From contig QNQO01000557.1 of the NCBI GenBank assembly GCA_003290165.1, positions 62,001 through 126,000 of the forward strand: DNA of 64,000 bases, read 5' to 3'. The notes under the pieces are model-generated. The model saw only the letters and a program-made list of their open reading frames with translations. It had not been told where the DNA came from and ran no database searches. Positions 33,255 to 45,936 of the stretch are shown one piece after another (the first letter of the stretch is position 1; each line of letters begins with the position of its first letter). Source of the DNA: Berberis thunbergii (lineage: Eukaryota; Streptophyta; Magnoliopsida; Ranunculales; Berberidaceae). Position numbers and translations under genes: made by a program.

Positions 33255-33370
33255 TGCCAATGGTGTTATGGTCGAGTGGTTAGGGTTGCGTGGTTATGGT
33301 ATTGACCTGTAGGTCGCACCTTGTTGATAGGTTATGAGATTTTATAAAAACCCAACTCGCTTTCCAAACA

Positions 33371-33401
<31 letters not shown>
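33255..33401 (+). mobile_element. tRNA-derived SINE with 13-bp target duplication
   Basis: ATATCAATCCCAC flanks it at 33242-33254 and 33402-33414, perfect over 13 bp. The A-box-like TGGTCGAGTGGTTAGGG and the B-box-like GTAGGTCGCACC are visible. The body ends AAAACCCAACTCGCTTTCC before an A-rich to (TA)n tail of about 30 bp, which makes a microsatellite. Confidence 0.88.
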
Positions 33402-33407
<6 letters not shown>

Positions 33408-33414
33408 ATCCCAC

Positions 33415-34481
33415 CATATTCTAGCTCAAGTCAAATGTTTGGATGACCAAGTCCTCCACAAGGTACATCATTGCAACTAAATTTATGTGGCTTTGGTGTT
33501 TTCTCCGATGGAATGCCTTGCTTGCCGTCTTAGAATGGACAAGTTACTGATTATTGCCATAGCTCTGTACAAGTCGTATTACTGAAAGAGAAGGCACCCC
33601 TTATGCCAACAACGCTGCTTTGGGATTGAGGTGTAATCAAACTTTTTCATGTTTTATATAAAATGAAAATGATACAAATACCATAAAATACAAGGAAATA
33701 CTTAACATATACACATCCTCACTAGGATAAGTGAACGACTTCTTCCCCCAACTCAACAACACGCAAGCAAATAAATGTTTTAAAAGTGCGCCACCATCTT
33801 CTTTTAAACTTGACCTGGGCGCACAAAGTTCTACTCACGAGTCATGGCCGCAAAACCCATGGCTTCCGTGCACCATTGGAAGAGTAGCTTTCCCAGTCCT
33901 ATTATTCTGTTATATTTTATTGAAGTTGTATTTGCCCACTTCTATAATTTCACCTTCTAGGCAAGACTTTTCTTCAATTTAGCATTTAATGATTTTCCAT
34001 CAAAACTTACAGTTTATGTTTTTAAGATGACAAATTCCTTTTAAGACAAAGTACTATACTTAATTTTGATTGATTAAAAAAATATTGCCCAGTCACTAGT
34101 AGATCAGACTGAATCCATCTTCGAATGTACACAGTTGCTTTTAACTATAGTATCAACTATTTTTATGCTTTGTTTTGCTTCATATCAACAGTTGTAGAAA
34201 CATCTTTGAGAAAAAAAAATTATCTTTAAAAATGTTTGTGATTGATTACAAATAACTTGGACATGATGGTAGTTAACTGCTTAATACCTACATGAGAATC
34301 ACATAAATAGAACGAACAACACCACTAGGCATTACAAAACTTAAATAGGAATAAATTGATTACCATCAGAGCTCCTTGAGCCATGCTTCAAGGACAAGGA
34401 AGATCATGAGGTAATAGAAAAAGGAAGGGTGACACTTTCAGAACAAAAAAAGCTAAGCTGGCAAGGCCCTACTCCGAATCC
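33415..34481. other. Intergenic DNA and 3' flank of the PMT gene
   Basis: AT-rich. The frame 33731-33982 (plus) is not recognisable. The last few hundred bases before 34482 should hold the 3' UTR of the minus-strand gene; no clear poly(A) signal could be chosen. Confidence 0.45.
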
Positions 34482-37400
34482 CTAAAGGCTTTCAGTTGCC
34501 AACCACATCTTTTTTCGAATCACAATCACAACCTCATCATCATCCTGCTCTGATTCTGATTCACCATCAGCAGTTGCAACTACATCCCAGTGCAATGCTG
34601 GTAAATATTTCTTGATGAATTCCACAACTGGACGCTTATCACGGACAATAATGAAGCCACTAGGTCTGAGTATACGGTCCATCTCAAGCATCAGATCCTC
34701 TGCACTGCATCCTTTCTTCTCAATGTCAGAGAAAACAGTCCAAGCATGAAGGAGATCATAAGTTCGTGGGTAGGTTGAGAAGGATTCACACCTGAGAAAA
34801 AGAGTACCCGAGAATTCATCAAAAGTGAAAAAACAAAGAGCTATAGACATCGGTTTCGACAGGGTGAAAACACCATATACTGATTGACCAAATATTCAAT
34901 ATACAGATGTAATAGAAAAGCAAATAGCATAATTTCTAAGAAGTATAGAAACTCAGCAAGTTTTCTGAACGCCCAGATCATTTGTAAAATGTTAGGTCAT
35001 GTTGTGCAATCAACAAGGGATCAAGGAAACATACAACAACACCCATCAATCTGTCAACTGTAAAATTGGCCATAAAAATAAAAATTACTAGACCAGTATG
35101 ACAAGAAATACATGTGGTACCACTTACCAGTCATGTACAGTTCCTATCAAGCCTCTGTCATATACCAGCTTAAGTGTGTTTGGTCCATCTTCCGGCACAA
35201 CATTCATCACCCAAACATCTTTATCCTTCAAAGCAGCTCCAAATGACCCCAAATTTGACTTCATGTCCATCAAGTTCCTCAGTGAGTTTGGTTTAATCTT
35301 TGGACTTAAAAGATTCCAATAATTCTTGACTCGCTCTTGCCAAATTTCCTACAACACACATGAATAGTTGTCCATCAAGTAGTCACATATTGTTCGATCC
35401 ATTCACAACCACACAGGAAACTAAGAGAGTGAATGCCTAATTGCCTATACACTTAAATAAAAACAAAAGGAATAAAAGGGTTGCCTGCTAACCGTGTCCT
35501 TTTCAAAAAATTCATTGGAGTAATCAAAATCAGTAAGACGCGGAGGAGGAGCAGTCAATCGAGCTGGCCAGGGAACCAATCCACTTCCCTCTGCTCTCTC
35601 TAATAAAAAGGAGAGACAAAAATCAGTGAGTATAAAGTTCAAGAGTTGATCACTAAAAAAACTGAAAAATCAGTCATACACATGTACATGTATAAGAGAG
35701 GGGAGAGGGAGGAGGTATTTTCACGCAGCGCATCCTATTTAGCATCTGGTAATGCTCTCAGGGGTAAGGTGTGGCTGCAGAGGAACCTTTTTTCTAAATG
35801 GTAGAGCTCTAAGGCTGGGGGAAGGTGCTTTAACATAAGGTATAACATCAAGTACAAAAGCTTTGACTGATTGCCTCTACGGAAACTATCTTGCTAGGAT
35901 CATGCTTACCAGTTTTAGTTGGCAAACTCAGTTTAATAATAACACTCGGCTGCGCACCACATGAGACAATGGACCTGTAGTAACACAAGTAATGACAACA
36001 TTGAATCATTGCATCCACGCTATTTATCTTTTAGATTGTATTTTGTCTGCATTCACTAGAAATGGTGGCTATGTTTGAACCTAATGTTACAGTATTCCTT
36101 TTGAACCTAATGGTACAGTATTCCTCTGGAGATTATATTTATCCAATAGCACTCACAAGTATTTTTTATGTAAAAGTCAAATTTATGGTATTTTCCAGGC
36201 CTTTCTTCTACTGCCTGTAGTTCTCAAAGGGGAGAATTTCATTTCTAGATATATCAAACAAATGGAAAGACAGCAGAGATAAGGGCACCATTAGCAGGGG
36301 GCACAAGAAGGAGAACGGGTTACTCACGGTCAGCATAAGGAGTGATGCAAGCTTCCATTGGCACACCCCATGCTGCGTCTGGATCATCATCAGACCTGCA
36401 AAGAGGAGGATGTACACCAGGCTCTCTTTGCATGTAACAATCATTAGTTAGAGGTTTAACCCAGATAACAGTTTGGTTTTTTTTGGAAGCAATTTTCCAG
36501 CACATGCGCTCTACAAGGGCACTCATTTCTCTCCAAATTCGGAGATCCTCTTCATCTTGGGCATATGCTTCAGGTGAGGAGTAAGCAAAATAACCACCTG
36601 GCCTGAGCACCCTATCTAACTCAAGAAGAAGGATCCCATCTCTTTGGAGCCAATCAATTCTACAACGAGAACAATGAGCAAGTTCAAATGATCTGCTAGG
36701 GTACGGGAGCCTCTTCGTCCCTAGTACGCCGAGATATGCAGGAATTCCTCTCTCGAGAGCAAACTGGATCTGGTTTTGATGCACATCATTTGGTGCTAAA
36801 GACATTGCTATGATATCAGACGAAAGAAGATATGCTCCAAAACTCGCAACTCCACAACCCACATCCAGAACTGTCCGAATCCTTCCCTCATTGTTTAGGT
36901 TACCGTTCGAAAAGTTGAGCATCTGCCAATGGAGAACAAGGAACAACATTATTGCATTACTGAAGATACAGTCAAAAGGGCGTGGATCAACTTAATCCTA
37001 AATAGACTTGTCATTACAGTAATAGATACAAGCCCATATTGTCCTAAGAAAACACATGCAACACCTTACCGTTTTTCTTATCTTTATAATGGGATAAGAA
37101 TCTTACATTTGCAAGTGATGCAATATATTTATCAGCTCCATAATGAAAATGAGTCCCTCCTCCTGGAAATGAAATCTTTTCACCTTTTACAATCATCCAG
37201 TGCTGGTCAGACTTCTCTTGGGCGAGGTGAGTGTGTGGTACATTTGCTTTCCATACTTCATCTCTGCTTTTTGGCCATTTAATTGGTACCTGAAAGAGTC
37301 AACACACAAAAAACAAAAAAAAAAGTGTTAGCTGAAATAAGAGAACAAGTCATAATAGACCATCCATTATCACCTTGATTTAAAGTCAGAAAGTAAATGC

Positions 37401-37946
37401 TATCTAACCTTGTACCCAAGAGGTGGAGGAATCAAACAATTATATCGCCTTTCTGGCTGAGGGCAATGTCTCTCATAGTGTTCCATCAAAGTTAGATCCA
37501 GTTTCAACCGCATCTGGTAGATAAGATGCCTGTCTAGGCACGGAATCAACTCTGAATGCCGATCATCACAAACCTTAACAAGTTGGAAGAATAATTAAAT
37601 AATGTCACCAATACAAGTCAAAGAGAGATAGAGAACAATCCTTTTAGCCATTGAAACTCATAACTAGTTTACAACTCACAGGATAGCTCTTTGGTAAAAT
37701 GCCATCATCGTCTGACCCAAACATGGATGAAGATTCATCTAGCTTGCCACTGAGGTCAGCTTCTTCATCACCACCCAGATAAGATGACCCTAGCTTTCTT
37801 AAGGTTGATGTACCAAGGTGCACTTGAGAACCCAACGAGGATCCAGATCCATAGTATACATATAGAAAACCAAAAAAGAACGCCAGAACACACGCTATAG
37901 TGATTAACCGTGACTTTTGATGTCCATCGGCTCTTCCCCTTGTCAT
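34482..37946 (-). CDS. PMT8: Probable methyltransferase PMT8/PMT3 orthologue (7 coding exons)
   Basis: Coding exons on the minus strand: 37946-37680, 37573-37409, 37289-37107, 36922-36328, 35599-35493, 35348-35128, 34791-34482. All six introns have GT-AG ends and the phases agree, giving 1848 bp including the stop, or 615 residues (Arabidopsis PMT8 is of similar length). The N-terminus is type II Golgi-like: MTRGRADGHQKSR, a membrane span at about residues 13-32, then an acidic stem (GGDEEADLSGK). The SAM-binding motif VLDVGCGVASFGAYL is at about 223-237. Also seen are SLAPNDVHQNQIQFALERG, HCSRCRIDW, LELDRVLRPGGYF, ACITPYAD, and a C-terminal YDLLHAWTVFSDIEKKGCSA and MDRILRPSGF. The DUF248/PF03141 family includes pectin methyltransferase candidates such as QUA2; PMT8's substrate is not firmly established. 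No lesion is seen, so it is probably functional. Confidence 0.93.
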
Positions 37947-38965
37947 TTTAGAGCCAATTATTCTTAAAAGGGTTAGTCAATGGTTCAACTCCAACATCCA
38001 ATGATTGAATCAATGTCACGAGTTGCAATCAATATAGGACAAGAGAACACTAGAAAACTACAGATCCCAACACAAAACCACTTAACCACAATATGTTCTA
38101 CAGTCTTGAATCCCGGAGTGTGTATGAATGAAGGAATATATTCCCCTTGATGTTTGTGCAATCCAGATACACACACATGAAAGCATAAACCTGTGAATAC
38201 GAAAACAGTAACTATTCCATTAAATCTAAGATTGATAAAGCTAATTAAATTAGAATTTTGCACTCATGCTTAGCTATTAACACTAATAAAGATATCAGCA
38301 GCTACGTGTTCATAGGGAATACTGGCTCACTGTCCATATTCACCAACTAAAGAATACCATATTAATTTTCTAAAAAAAAGACTAAATCTGAATCTGAAAT
38401 GGCAATCTGGGAATTAACCCAATCTAGCGTTTTTAAGATTTGAGTAGACAGTACAGGGTACCACAATAAGACACTCAAATGACAAGCAAAGTACAAACAA
38501 TACCCAGATCAGATCTGATCAATTTAGGCAATAGAGATTAGCAAAATTAATATTAGTTGAGCCAAAAAAAAAAAATTTAACAAATAAAACAGCTTTTGTG
38601 AAATAAACTCTCAGATCTGATTGACCAAAATCCAAAAGCAAAATTTTCATTGGGTGAAAATCTTCCACCATTACCAGATCCGTACAATATCACAAACTTC
38701 CCTAACCAAACTAAAGATATCAATTAGTTTCAGCTTGCAATTGAATCAGATCTAATGAAGAAAACGCATTCAATTCCATAAAATATAGTACTAGTAGTGG
38801 AATTGAACTCACTGATTTGAAATCCGATGGATGATACAGAGATATCTTCTTGATTGATTGCAGGTGAAGGAGGAGGAGAGATTACTTTCTGAGAGAGAGA
38901 GCGAGTAGAAGAGGAGGTAGTGGTAGTACTAGTGAACAAGGGCGAGGGATAAAATGGACGAGAAT
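37947..38965 (-). promoter_or_regulatory. 5' UTR with probable leader intron of the PMT gene
   Basis: A CT-rich leader (38813 to about 38965, minus strand CTCTCTCTCTCAG) is followed by a GTGAGT donor at 38812-38807. An acceptor, TTCACAG, ends at 38189. This suggests one leader intron of about 624 bp and a second leader exon of 38188-37947. Leader introns are common in this family. The sites are predicted, not shown by transcripts. Confidence 0.55.
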
Positions 38966-38991
38966 ATGAATATGAATATGACCTTTGGACC

Positions 38992-38998
38992 TTATATA
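38992..38998 (-). promoter_or_regulatory. TATA box of the PMT gene
   Basis: The minus strand reads TATATAA in GGAGAATATATAAGGTCC, about 30 bp upstream of the CT-rich leader. It is the best core promoter candidate. Confidence 0.6.
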
Positions 38999-39724
38999 TT
39001 CTCCAGATTTAGTGCTACTCATTAAATAATCAAATATCTCTCTACCTCTTAGCATTTTTCTCTTCATTTTCCCTCTCATATCCAATGATTGTGATTTCGT
39101 TTTTCAAGGCAATTTCCGTAAGTAGGTTTTAAAAAAAATATTTCATGAAATATTTAATTGTGTATAGAAAAATGTAAAAATTGTGGTTGTTGTAGAACTT
39201 ATCAATATAATTTACAGGAGGGTATTCAATTATGGATTTTAATAGTGTGAAAGACTTTAAATCTCATGGATTTTAAAATATTTCAAAGGAGTTTACAGAA
39301 TTCACTGAACTTTGATGTATTTTAACTGACTGGATTTTGTGGATTTTACAGAATCCACTGGATTTTGATGGATTTTTATTATTGAATTTTTTGAATTTTA
39401 TAAAGGATTGTTATGGATTTTTATTGAATCTTATAAATTTCTGTAAATTCTTATGAATATGCTATTAATCATAGGAAGTTATGAAATAACGTCACCTACA
39501 TTGTTATCCATATCAACACAAATCATAAAACATCCCTCAAATATCAATAAAACAATCGTTGTATGTTATGTGAATTTTATTTCAAATTAAAAAAAATTCA
39601 CTGAACATTGAATATGGTCCAAAAGTAATACAAATAACTATTTTTCTTTTGAAAAGAAGAAATAATGCAAATAATTCTCCAATAAAAAATAAATAGATAA
39701 ATAAAAAAATACTCTCTTTATTGC

Positions 39725-40878
39725 TCATCGTTGACTCCCGACACTCACAGCATCTCCCCACATATCTGAAGTTATAGTTGCTCTCCATTCATTAGCCTTC
39801 TCTCGTTGTTGATCTTGGGTTGGAAAGTTTTCTTCTTCTTCTTCTTCCAATGGTGATGAAGCCTCGTCGTCTTCTTCAATTGAAAATTCATCAAAACGAC
39901 ACTCTTTATGAAGAAAGTTGTGCAATCCTACACACGCTAGCACTAACTCCACTTGTGTTTTATATGGAAATGGAGCTGCGGACTTAAAAATTGTAAATCG
40001 TGATTTAAATATACCAAATATCATCTCAATTACGTTTTTCAATGACGCATGACGAAGATTGAACAACTCAGTTGGATTTTAGGGGTCGCGACTATGACCA
40101 GCAAAATCTTGGAGATGATATCGAACACCTCAAAATGGAGCTAAAAAATTGGGACGATTTGCAAATCCACAATCAACTAAGAAATATTTTCCTGAAAATT
40201 CACCACACATATAATTAGAGTATCAAATAATAAACACACGCATATAATACAGAATAAAAGAAATAAATATGTACCTTGTGGGACATGAAGTCTGTTACTG
40301 CTCTTTGACAAAGCATCATTTAACACTTCAGAATCATGTGCTGAACCTTCCCATCCACTTAGAACGTATATGAATTCCAAATCAAAGTTACAAGCAGCTA
40401 ATACATTTTGTGATTTATTTCCGTGACGATCACGATAACTAGCAACTTCACGCCCTATTACCATTGCATGTATGTGTGTGCCATCCATAGCTCTGATGCA
40501 ATCCTAAAATAAAATCACGATTTCACAAAAATAACAAACAAAAATAACAATAACAGTAAACAAAAAATATTTAGTACCTACCTTAAAGTAAGGGTAAAAT
40601 CGTGTACTCTCCAATATTTTAACTAGCGTTGTGGATCTAGGTTTGGCCATCATCTCTGGTGCTATTGTGTTTAAGGTCATGAGAACTTTGTTGAAATTTT
40701 TGCTTGTTGCGAAATGTGATCTCTTAAATGTGTCTTCAGTTTGACAATATCGAGAATTTTGACCAACAGTAAGCAAAAACGTTGCAAGCATTTCTTCAAC
40801 ACATATGAATCTTGTGTTTTTCAGATTTGTTTTCTCTCTAACAATATTACATAGCTTCATAAAGACACCAGGATACAT
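39725..40878 (-). pseudogene. Harbinger DDE transposase, left arm
   Basis: Segments: 40878-40581 (MYPGVFMKLCNIVREKTNL, FICVEEMLATFLLTVGQNSR), an intron-like gap, then 40503-40280 with catalytic MDGTHIHA and GWEGSAHDS, then 40190-39725 with NVIEMIFGIFKSRF and LACVGLHNFLHKECR. First Asp (MDGTH), second Asp (SAHDS) and the Glu (VIEM) are all present. Stops: TGA in the APF_GV segment (shared with the right arm) and a private TAA in the RDP_NPTEL segment. A further shared TGA lies upstream in the leader frame. The usual Harbinger nuclease is about 400 residues. Confidence 0.88.
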
Positions 40879-41395
40879 ACGATATAACTGTCAAAAGTGT
40901 TGAGGATCCTCACTTAATACTTTATATATATAATTGCATCCATCTCTTGTAATTGATTGTCAGATTGGACGTTCAACATGGTCGTCATCTATGATACTCA
41001 ATAATGCATTTAAAACTTTATAGTAGTTGCTTCAATTGTCATCATTAACAACTTTATGGTTTCATAATACATTTCCTTCAATTCTTCGTCTTCCATTTGA
41101 GACATTATAAAATCACCTAAATAAATGAATCGCATAATTAGAAACAAAAATCAACATACACCTTTTTATGTATAGCCAATACAAAATTGAGTGAGCTAAC
41201 ACTAAAAAATTAATAATATCACCTAATTACACATAAATAAAAGTATAATATTAAAACAAACAAGTCTTAACATTCACCAAATTCTTAAACACAATGTCCA
41301 AAAAACAATCTTAACCAAAATTCCAAACATAAGATAAAAACATTAATAGTTTCAAGACACTCGAAAATGTTAAACATTATACCAAATACCCATAC

Positions 41396-42426
41396 TCATT
41401 CCATATTGTACTGCATCCATGCCAAACGCTCTTCAAGTGACATTTTCACAAATGCGTCTTTCATTCCCAACTTATTAACCAATTCAAGTGCTTTGAAACG
41501 AGCATGATTATCCACGTTTGGAATTTCTTTGATACAATTCCAAATGTTGTTTTTCTCTCTGTCATGTTCTTTTTTTTTCATTAGGCCGTGTATTCCTTAA
41601 ATTTTACTAGCAATTGTACTAATTGAATCCATGCCAGCACAAACTTTTTCTAGAAGATCAGCTCGAGTGGTGGTCTCAGTTGGGGTACCATATGTTTGAT
41701 ACTTTGTTCTAGCTTTCTTTCTTGGAAGAAGCTTTTCAGTAGGGGCCTCCAAATTTGTATCTAGGAAATGTAGTGAAGTATAATCGTTAAGTGACAGAGT
41801 TTGGTATGAGTTTATGCAAACCTCATTGTTATCATCGAACATGTTCTCATTTTATTCAAGTCCATATGTTTTAGCATCGGTACCATCACCCAATCCAAGT
41901 GCATTTTTCCCAACAGCTGTTCCATTGCCAAAAATAATTTGCAAATCCTCGTAATCTTCAAATGATCCATTGCGAAGATTTTTCATGTTTGGGTGGGACT
42001 GTTAAAAATAAGAACAAAAAATATATTATTAATATTATGAAGGTGTAATTTATCAATATAAAATAAAATTAAACATAAATAAAATATCACCTTAAAGTAA
42101 TCTTTCCATATTTCATTATCAGCCGTGAACTTATTTGAGACGGCGTCTCATCCAAATCTAGAACTATAGCGCAAAAGGTCAGTAAAAGTTTGATATTGGT
42201 TCTTAAACCATTTCATTCAGTTCTGATAGTGTTTATAGGTTTTTTGGCACCCTAGCTTTTCATTGAGAATTGGAAGTATATTGGTTTCTACTGTCTGCTT
42301 GCTTATCGCACCACTAGCATCACGCCAACCATGTTTGATGCCTTCAACAAGTAATCCTAACAACATCTTGCTCTCTTGCAAGGTCCACTGGTTATATTGC
42401 CCCTTTCCTTGTTTTGAATCTCCCAT
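41396..42426 (-). pseudogene. Harbinger Myb/SANT-like protein, left arm
   Basis: Begins at the ATG at 42426 (MGDSKQGKGQYNQWTLQESK). The trihelix/Myb-like domain follows (LLGLLVEGIKHGW, ILPILNEKLGC, MKWFKNQYQTF). Lesions: a stop between HYQN and MKWF, a private stop in GLE_NENMF near 41855, and a stop at 41597-41599 shared with the right arm. The C-terminal helix ALELVNKLGMKDAFVKMSLE is open to 41396. In the Harbinger family this protein brings the nuclease to the DNA ends. Confidence 0.85.
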
Positions 42427-43139
42427 TTTTGATGCTACTAGATAACAAGTTTCAAAATTTTTAACATAAATCACAAAGTAGGTAATTTCAATATTAACAC
42501 AAAGTAAATAATACCATCTATATCAAATAGTATGACAACTACCAATTTATAAACATTAAATTGTTAATAAACAATATCAACATATACAATAAAAAAATTT
42601 AGTTAATTTATGTTGTTTCATTATAAACAATAGGCTACTAATATCTCAGCTAAAGTTTATAAACAGTAATTTATCAACAATACACTACTAATATCAATGT
42701 TTTTTCATTATAAATTATTGTTTATGTTCTTTCAATATGAAATATCTCAGCTAAAATTGTAAAGTTGTAACTCTGAGTTACACTACAAACACATCCACAC
42801 CTACCTCACTCAAACACACTAAAAAAGACACATTGTCCATTTTCCATTGGTAAAGTCACATTGACTCTGTAAAGGTTCATCACACTGTAATAGTGACATT
42901 GACATTTGACATTGTCAGAAGAGAGAGCTAGGCTTTGTGTGTTTGTGGAGACCCCACAAGTAATCCATGCGAGCTCACTAAACATCCATCCATTTGTCAC
43001 CAAACAAGTAATCCATTTCTATATATTTTCACCAAACATCCATCCATTTTTCACCAAACAAGTAATCCATTTTTCCCATTTTTCCCATTCTTCTATATTT
43101 CTATATTTCCCATTTCTATACTCTTCTATATTTTTTCAT

Positions 43140-43540
43140 TTGGCAGACAAGAGAGACAAGAGGGAGAGCAGAAGGTGGGCGAGAGCAGAGGGAGAGATCA
43201 GGGAGCAAAGGGACTTATGAGAGAGCAGGGAGAGATCAGGGAGGGCAGAAGAGAGATCAGGGAAGGCGAGAAAGAGCAGGGAGGGCGGGAGAGAGCAGGG
43301 AGGGCGGGAGAGATCAGGGAGAGCAGAGAGAGATCAGGGAGAGCAGGGAGGGCGGGAGAGATCAGGGAGAGCATGGAGAGATCAGGGAGGGCGGAAGAGA
43401 TCAGGGAGGGCAGAGGGAGAGCAAGGAGGGATCAGGGAGGGAGAAAGCAGAGGGACTTATGAGAGTAGGGAGATATCAGGGAGGGCGAGAACAGAGGGAG
43501 AGCAGGGAGACGAGAATAGCAAGAGAACAGGGAGACGAGA
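43140..43540. repeat. GA-rich minisatellite, left arm
   Basis: GGGAGAGATCAGGGAGGGCGGGAGAG-type units. The inverted counterpart is at 44870-45235. The 175-residue plus-strand frame across it is an artefact. Confidence 0.85.
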
Positions 43541-43559
43541 GCAATAAACCTCATCATCC

Positions 43560-43720
43560 CTGTATGTCGACAAGAGCAAAGAAACCTCATCATCTCTGTA
43601 TCTCATCTCATCATCTCTGTATAGATTTGTGATTCTCTGTATCTCATCATCTCTATATAGATTTGTGATTGTATCTCTGTATAGATTTGTGATTGTATCT
43701 CATCATCTTGCTATTCAATT
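43560..43720. repeat. Short tandem repeats TCTGTATAGATTTGTGATT, left arm
   Basis: Three to four tandem variants with ATCTCATCATC. The inverted counterpart, with a different copy number, is at 44690-44830. Confidence 0.75.
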
Positions 43721-44135
43721 TAAGAAATCCAAAAACCCTAGTTCTTGTTTGTTTGTTTGTGTTCAAAAGCGTGAAAAAATCCAAAAACCCAAAAAAAAAT
43801 ATATATGGCAACACGACAAAGCAAAACTTTTTTTGTTCTGAATAACATGACAAAAACAAATAAAAAAGAGGAGAAAAGGTTGGAAACGTACCTAGAGATA
43901 AAGAACTTGGAGTTGAAGGAGACACAGTGTTGGTGGGAGAGAGTGAGGAGAGAAATTGAAATCCGAGGGTAAGAGGCTGGATTTGGAAAGGGCTTTGATA
44001 TTTATATTTTTCACACATAAATCCTTCAAAGTCCAAGTCAACAAATCCATTAAAATCCACTACTGTTTGAATACCCCTAGATTTCATTGTATTGTTTAAA
44101 ATCCATGATTGAATACCCCATGATTTTAATGGATT

Positions 44136-44254
44136 TTAATAGAGTCTGAAAAATTTTAAAGTCCATTAAAATATAGGGGTATTCAATTAAGGATTTAAAG
44201 CAATACAATGAAATCTAGGGGTATTCAAATATAGATTTTAAATGATTGTTTTAT
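44136..44254. other. Palindrome spacer with an extra terminal unit
   Basis: GGGGTATTCAATTAAGG...TCTAGGGGTATTCAAA (44177-44229) is a direct, diverged copy of the right arm's inner end (44270-44326). The spacer therefore contains Harbinger terminal sequence instead of host DNA. Confidence 0.75.
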
Positions 44255-44869
44255 AATCCATTAAAATCATGGGGTATTCAATCATGGATTTTAAACAATA
44301 CAATGAAATCTAGAGGTATTCAAACAGTAGTGGATTTTAATGGATTTGTTGACTTGATGGACTTTGAAGGATTTATGTGTGAAAAATATAAATATCAAAG
44401 CCCTTTCCAAATCCAACCTCTTACCCTCGGATTTCAATTTCTCTCCTCCCTCTCTCCCACCAACACTGTGTCTCCTTCAACTCCAAGTTCTTTATCTCTA
44501 GGTATGTTTCCAACCTTTTCTTCTTTTTTTTATTTGTTTTTGTCATGTTATTCAAAACAAAAAAAGTTTTGCTTTGTCGTGTTGCCATATTTTTTTTTTA
44601 TTTTGGGTTTTTGGATTTTTTCACGCTTTTGAACACAAACAAACAAACAAGAACTAGGGTTTTTGGATTTCTTCCATTGAATAGCAAGATGATGAGATAC
44701 AATCACAAATCTATATAGAGATGATGAGTTACAGAGAATCACAAATCTATATAGAGATGATGAGTTACAGAGAATCACAAATCTATACAGAGATGATGAG
44801 ATGAGATACAGAGATGATGAGGTTTCCTTGCTCTTGTCGACATACAGAGATGATGAGGTTTCTTGCTCT

Positions 44870-45235
44870 CGTCACCCTGCTCGTCTCATCGTCTACCTGT
44901 TCTCGTCTCCCTATTCTCTTGCTGTTCTCGTCTCCCTGCTCTCGCCCTCCCTGATATCTCCCTGCTCTCATAAGTCCCTCTGCTCTCTCCCTCCCTGATC
45001 CCTCCTTGCTCTCCCTCTGCCCTCCCTGATCTATCCCGCCCTCCCTGATATCTCCCTGCTCTCCCTGATCTCTCCCACCCTCCCTGCTCTCTCCCACCCT
45101 CCCTGCTCTCTCTCGCCCTCCCTGATCTCTCTTCTGCCCTCCCTAATTTCTCCCTGCTCTCTCATAAGTCCCTCTGCTCCCTGATTTCTCCCTCTGCTCT
45201 CGCCCACCTTCTGCTCTCCCTCTTGTCTCTCTTGT
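44870..45235. repeat. CT-rich minisatellite, right arm
   Basis: Inverted counterpart of 43140-43540, with unit differences. Confidence 0.85.
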
Positions 45236-45936
45236 CTGCCAAATGAAAAAATATAGAAGAGTATAGAAATGGGAAATATAGAAATATAGAAAAATGGGAA
45301 AAATGGATTACTTGTTTGGTGAAAAATGGATGGATGTTTGGTGAAAAATATAGAAATGGATTACTTGTTTGGTGACAAATGGATGGATGTTTGGTGAGCT
45401 CGCATGGGATTACTTGTGGGGTCTCCACAAACACACAAAGCCTAGCTCTCTCTTCTGACAATGTCAAATGTCAATGTCACTATTACAGTGTGATGAACCT
45501 TTACAGAGTCAATGTGACTTTACCAATGGAAAATGGACAGTGTGTCTTTTTTAGTGTGTTTGAGTGAGGTAGGTGTGGATGTGTTTGTAGTGTAACTCAG
45601 AGTTACAACTTTACAATTTTAGCTGATATATTTCATAATGAAAGAACATAAACAATAATTTATAACATTGATATTAGTAGTGTATTGTTGATAAATTACT
45701 GTTTATAAACTTTAGCTGAGATATTAGTAGCCTATTGTTTATAATGAAACAACATAAATTAACTAAATTTTTTATTGTATAAGTTGATATTGTTTATTAA
45801 CAATTTAATGTTTATAAATTGGTAGTTGTCATACTATTTTATATAGATGGTATTATCTACTTTGTGATAATATGAAATTACCTACTTTATGATTTATGTT
45901 AAAATCTTTGAAATTTGTTATCTAGTAGCATCATAA

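Noticed and set aside
33255..33330. Possible tRNA gene
   Set aside because: A- and B-box-like segments are present but no cloverleaf folds, and the unit has a tail and a 13-bp duplication, so it is a SINE.
33731..33982. 83-codon plus frame
   Set aside because: No recognisable domain and no splice or promoter context; not called as a gene.
42935..43462. 175-codon plus frame rich in Arg, Glu, Gly, Ser
   Set aside because: It is a translation of the GA minisatellite in the Harbinger left arm and opposes the element's own genes.
43140..43540. Regularly repeated units that might suggest a CRISPR-like array
   Set aside because: Units are contiguous and variable with no unique spacers, in a plant nuclear context. 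It is a minisatellite.
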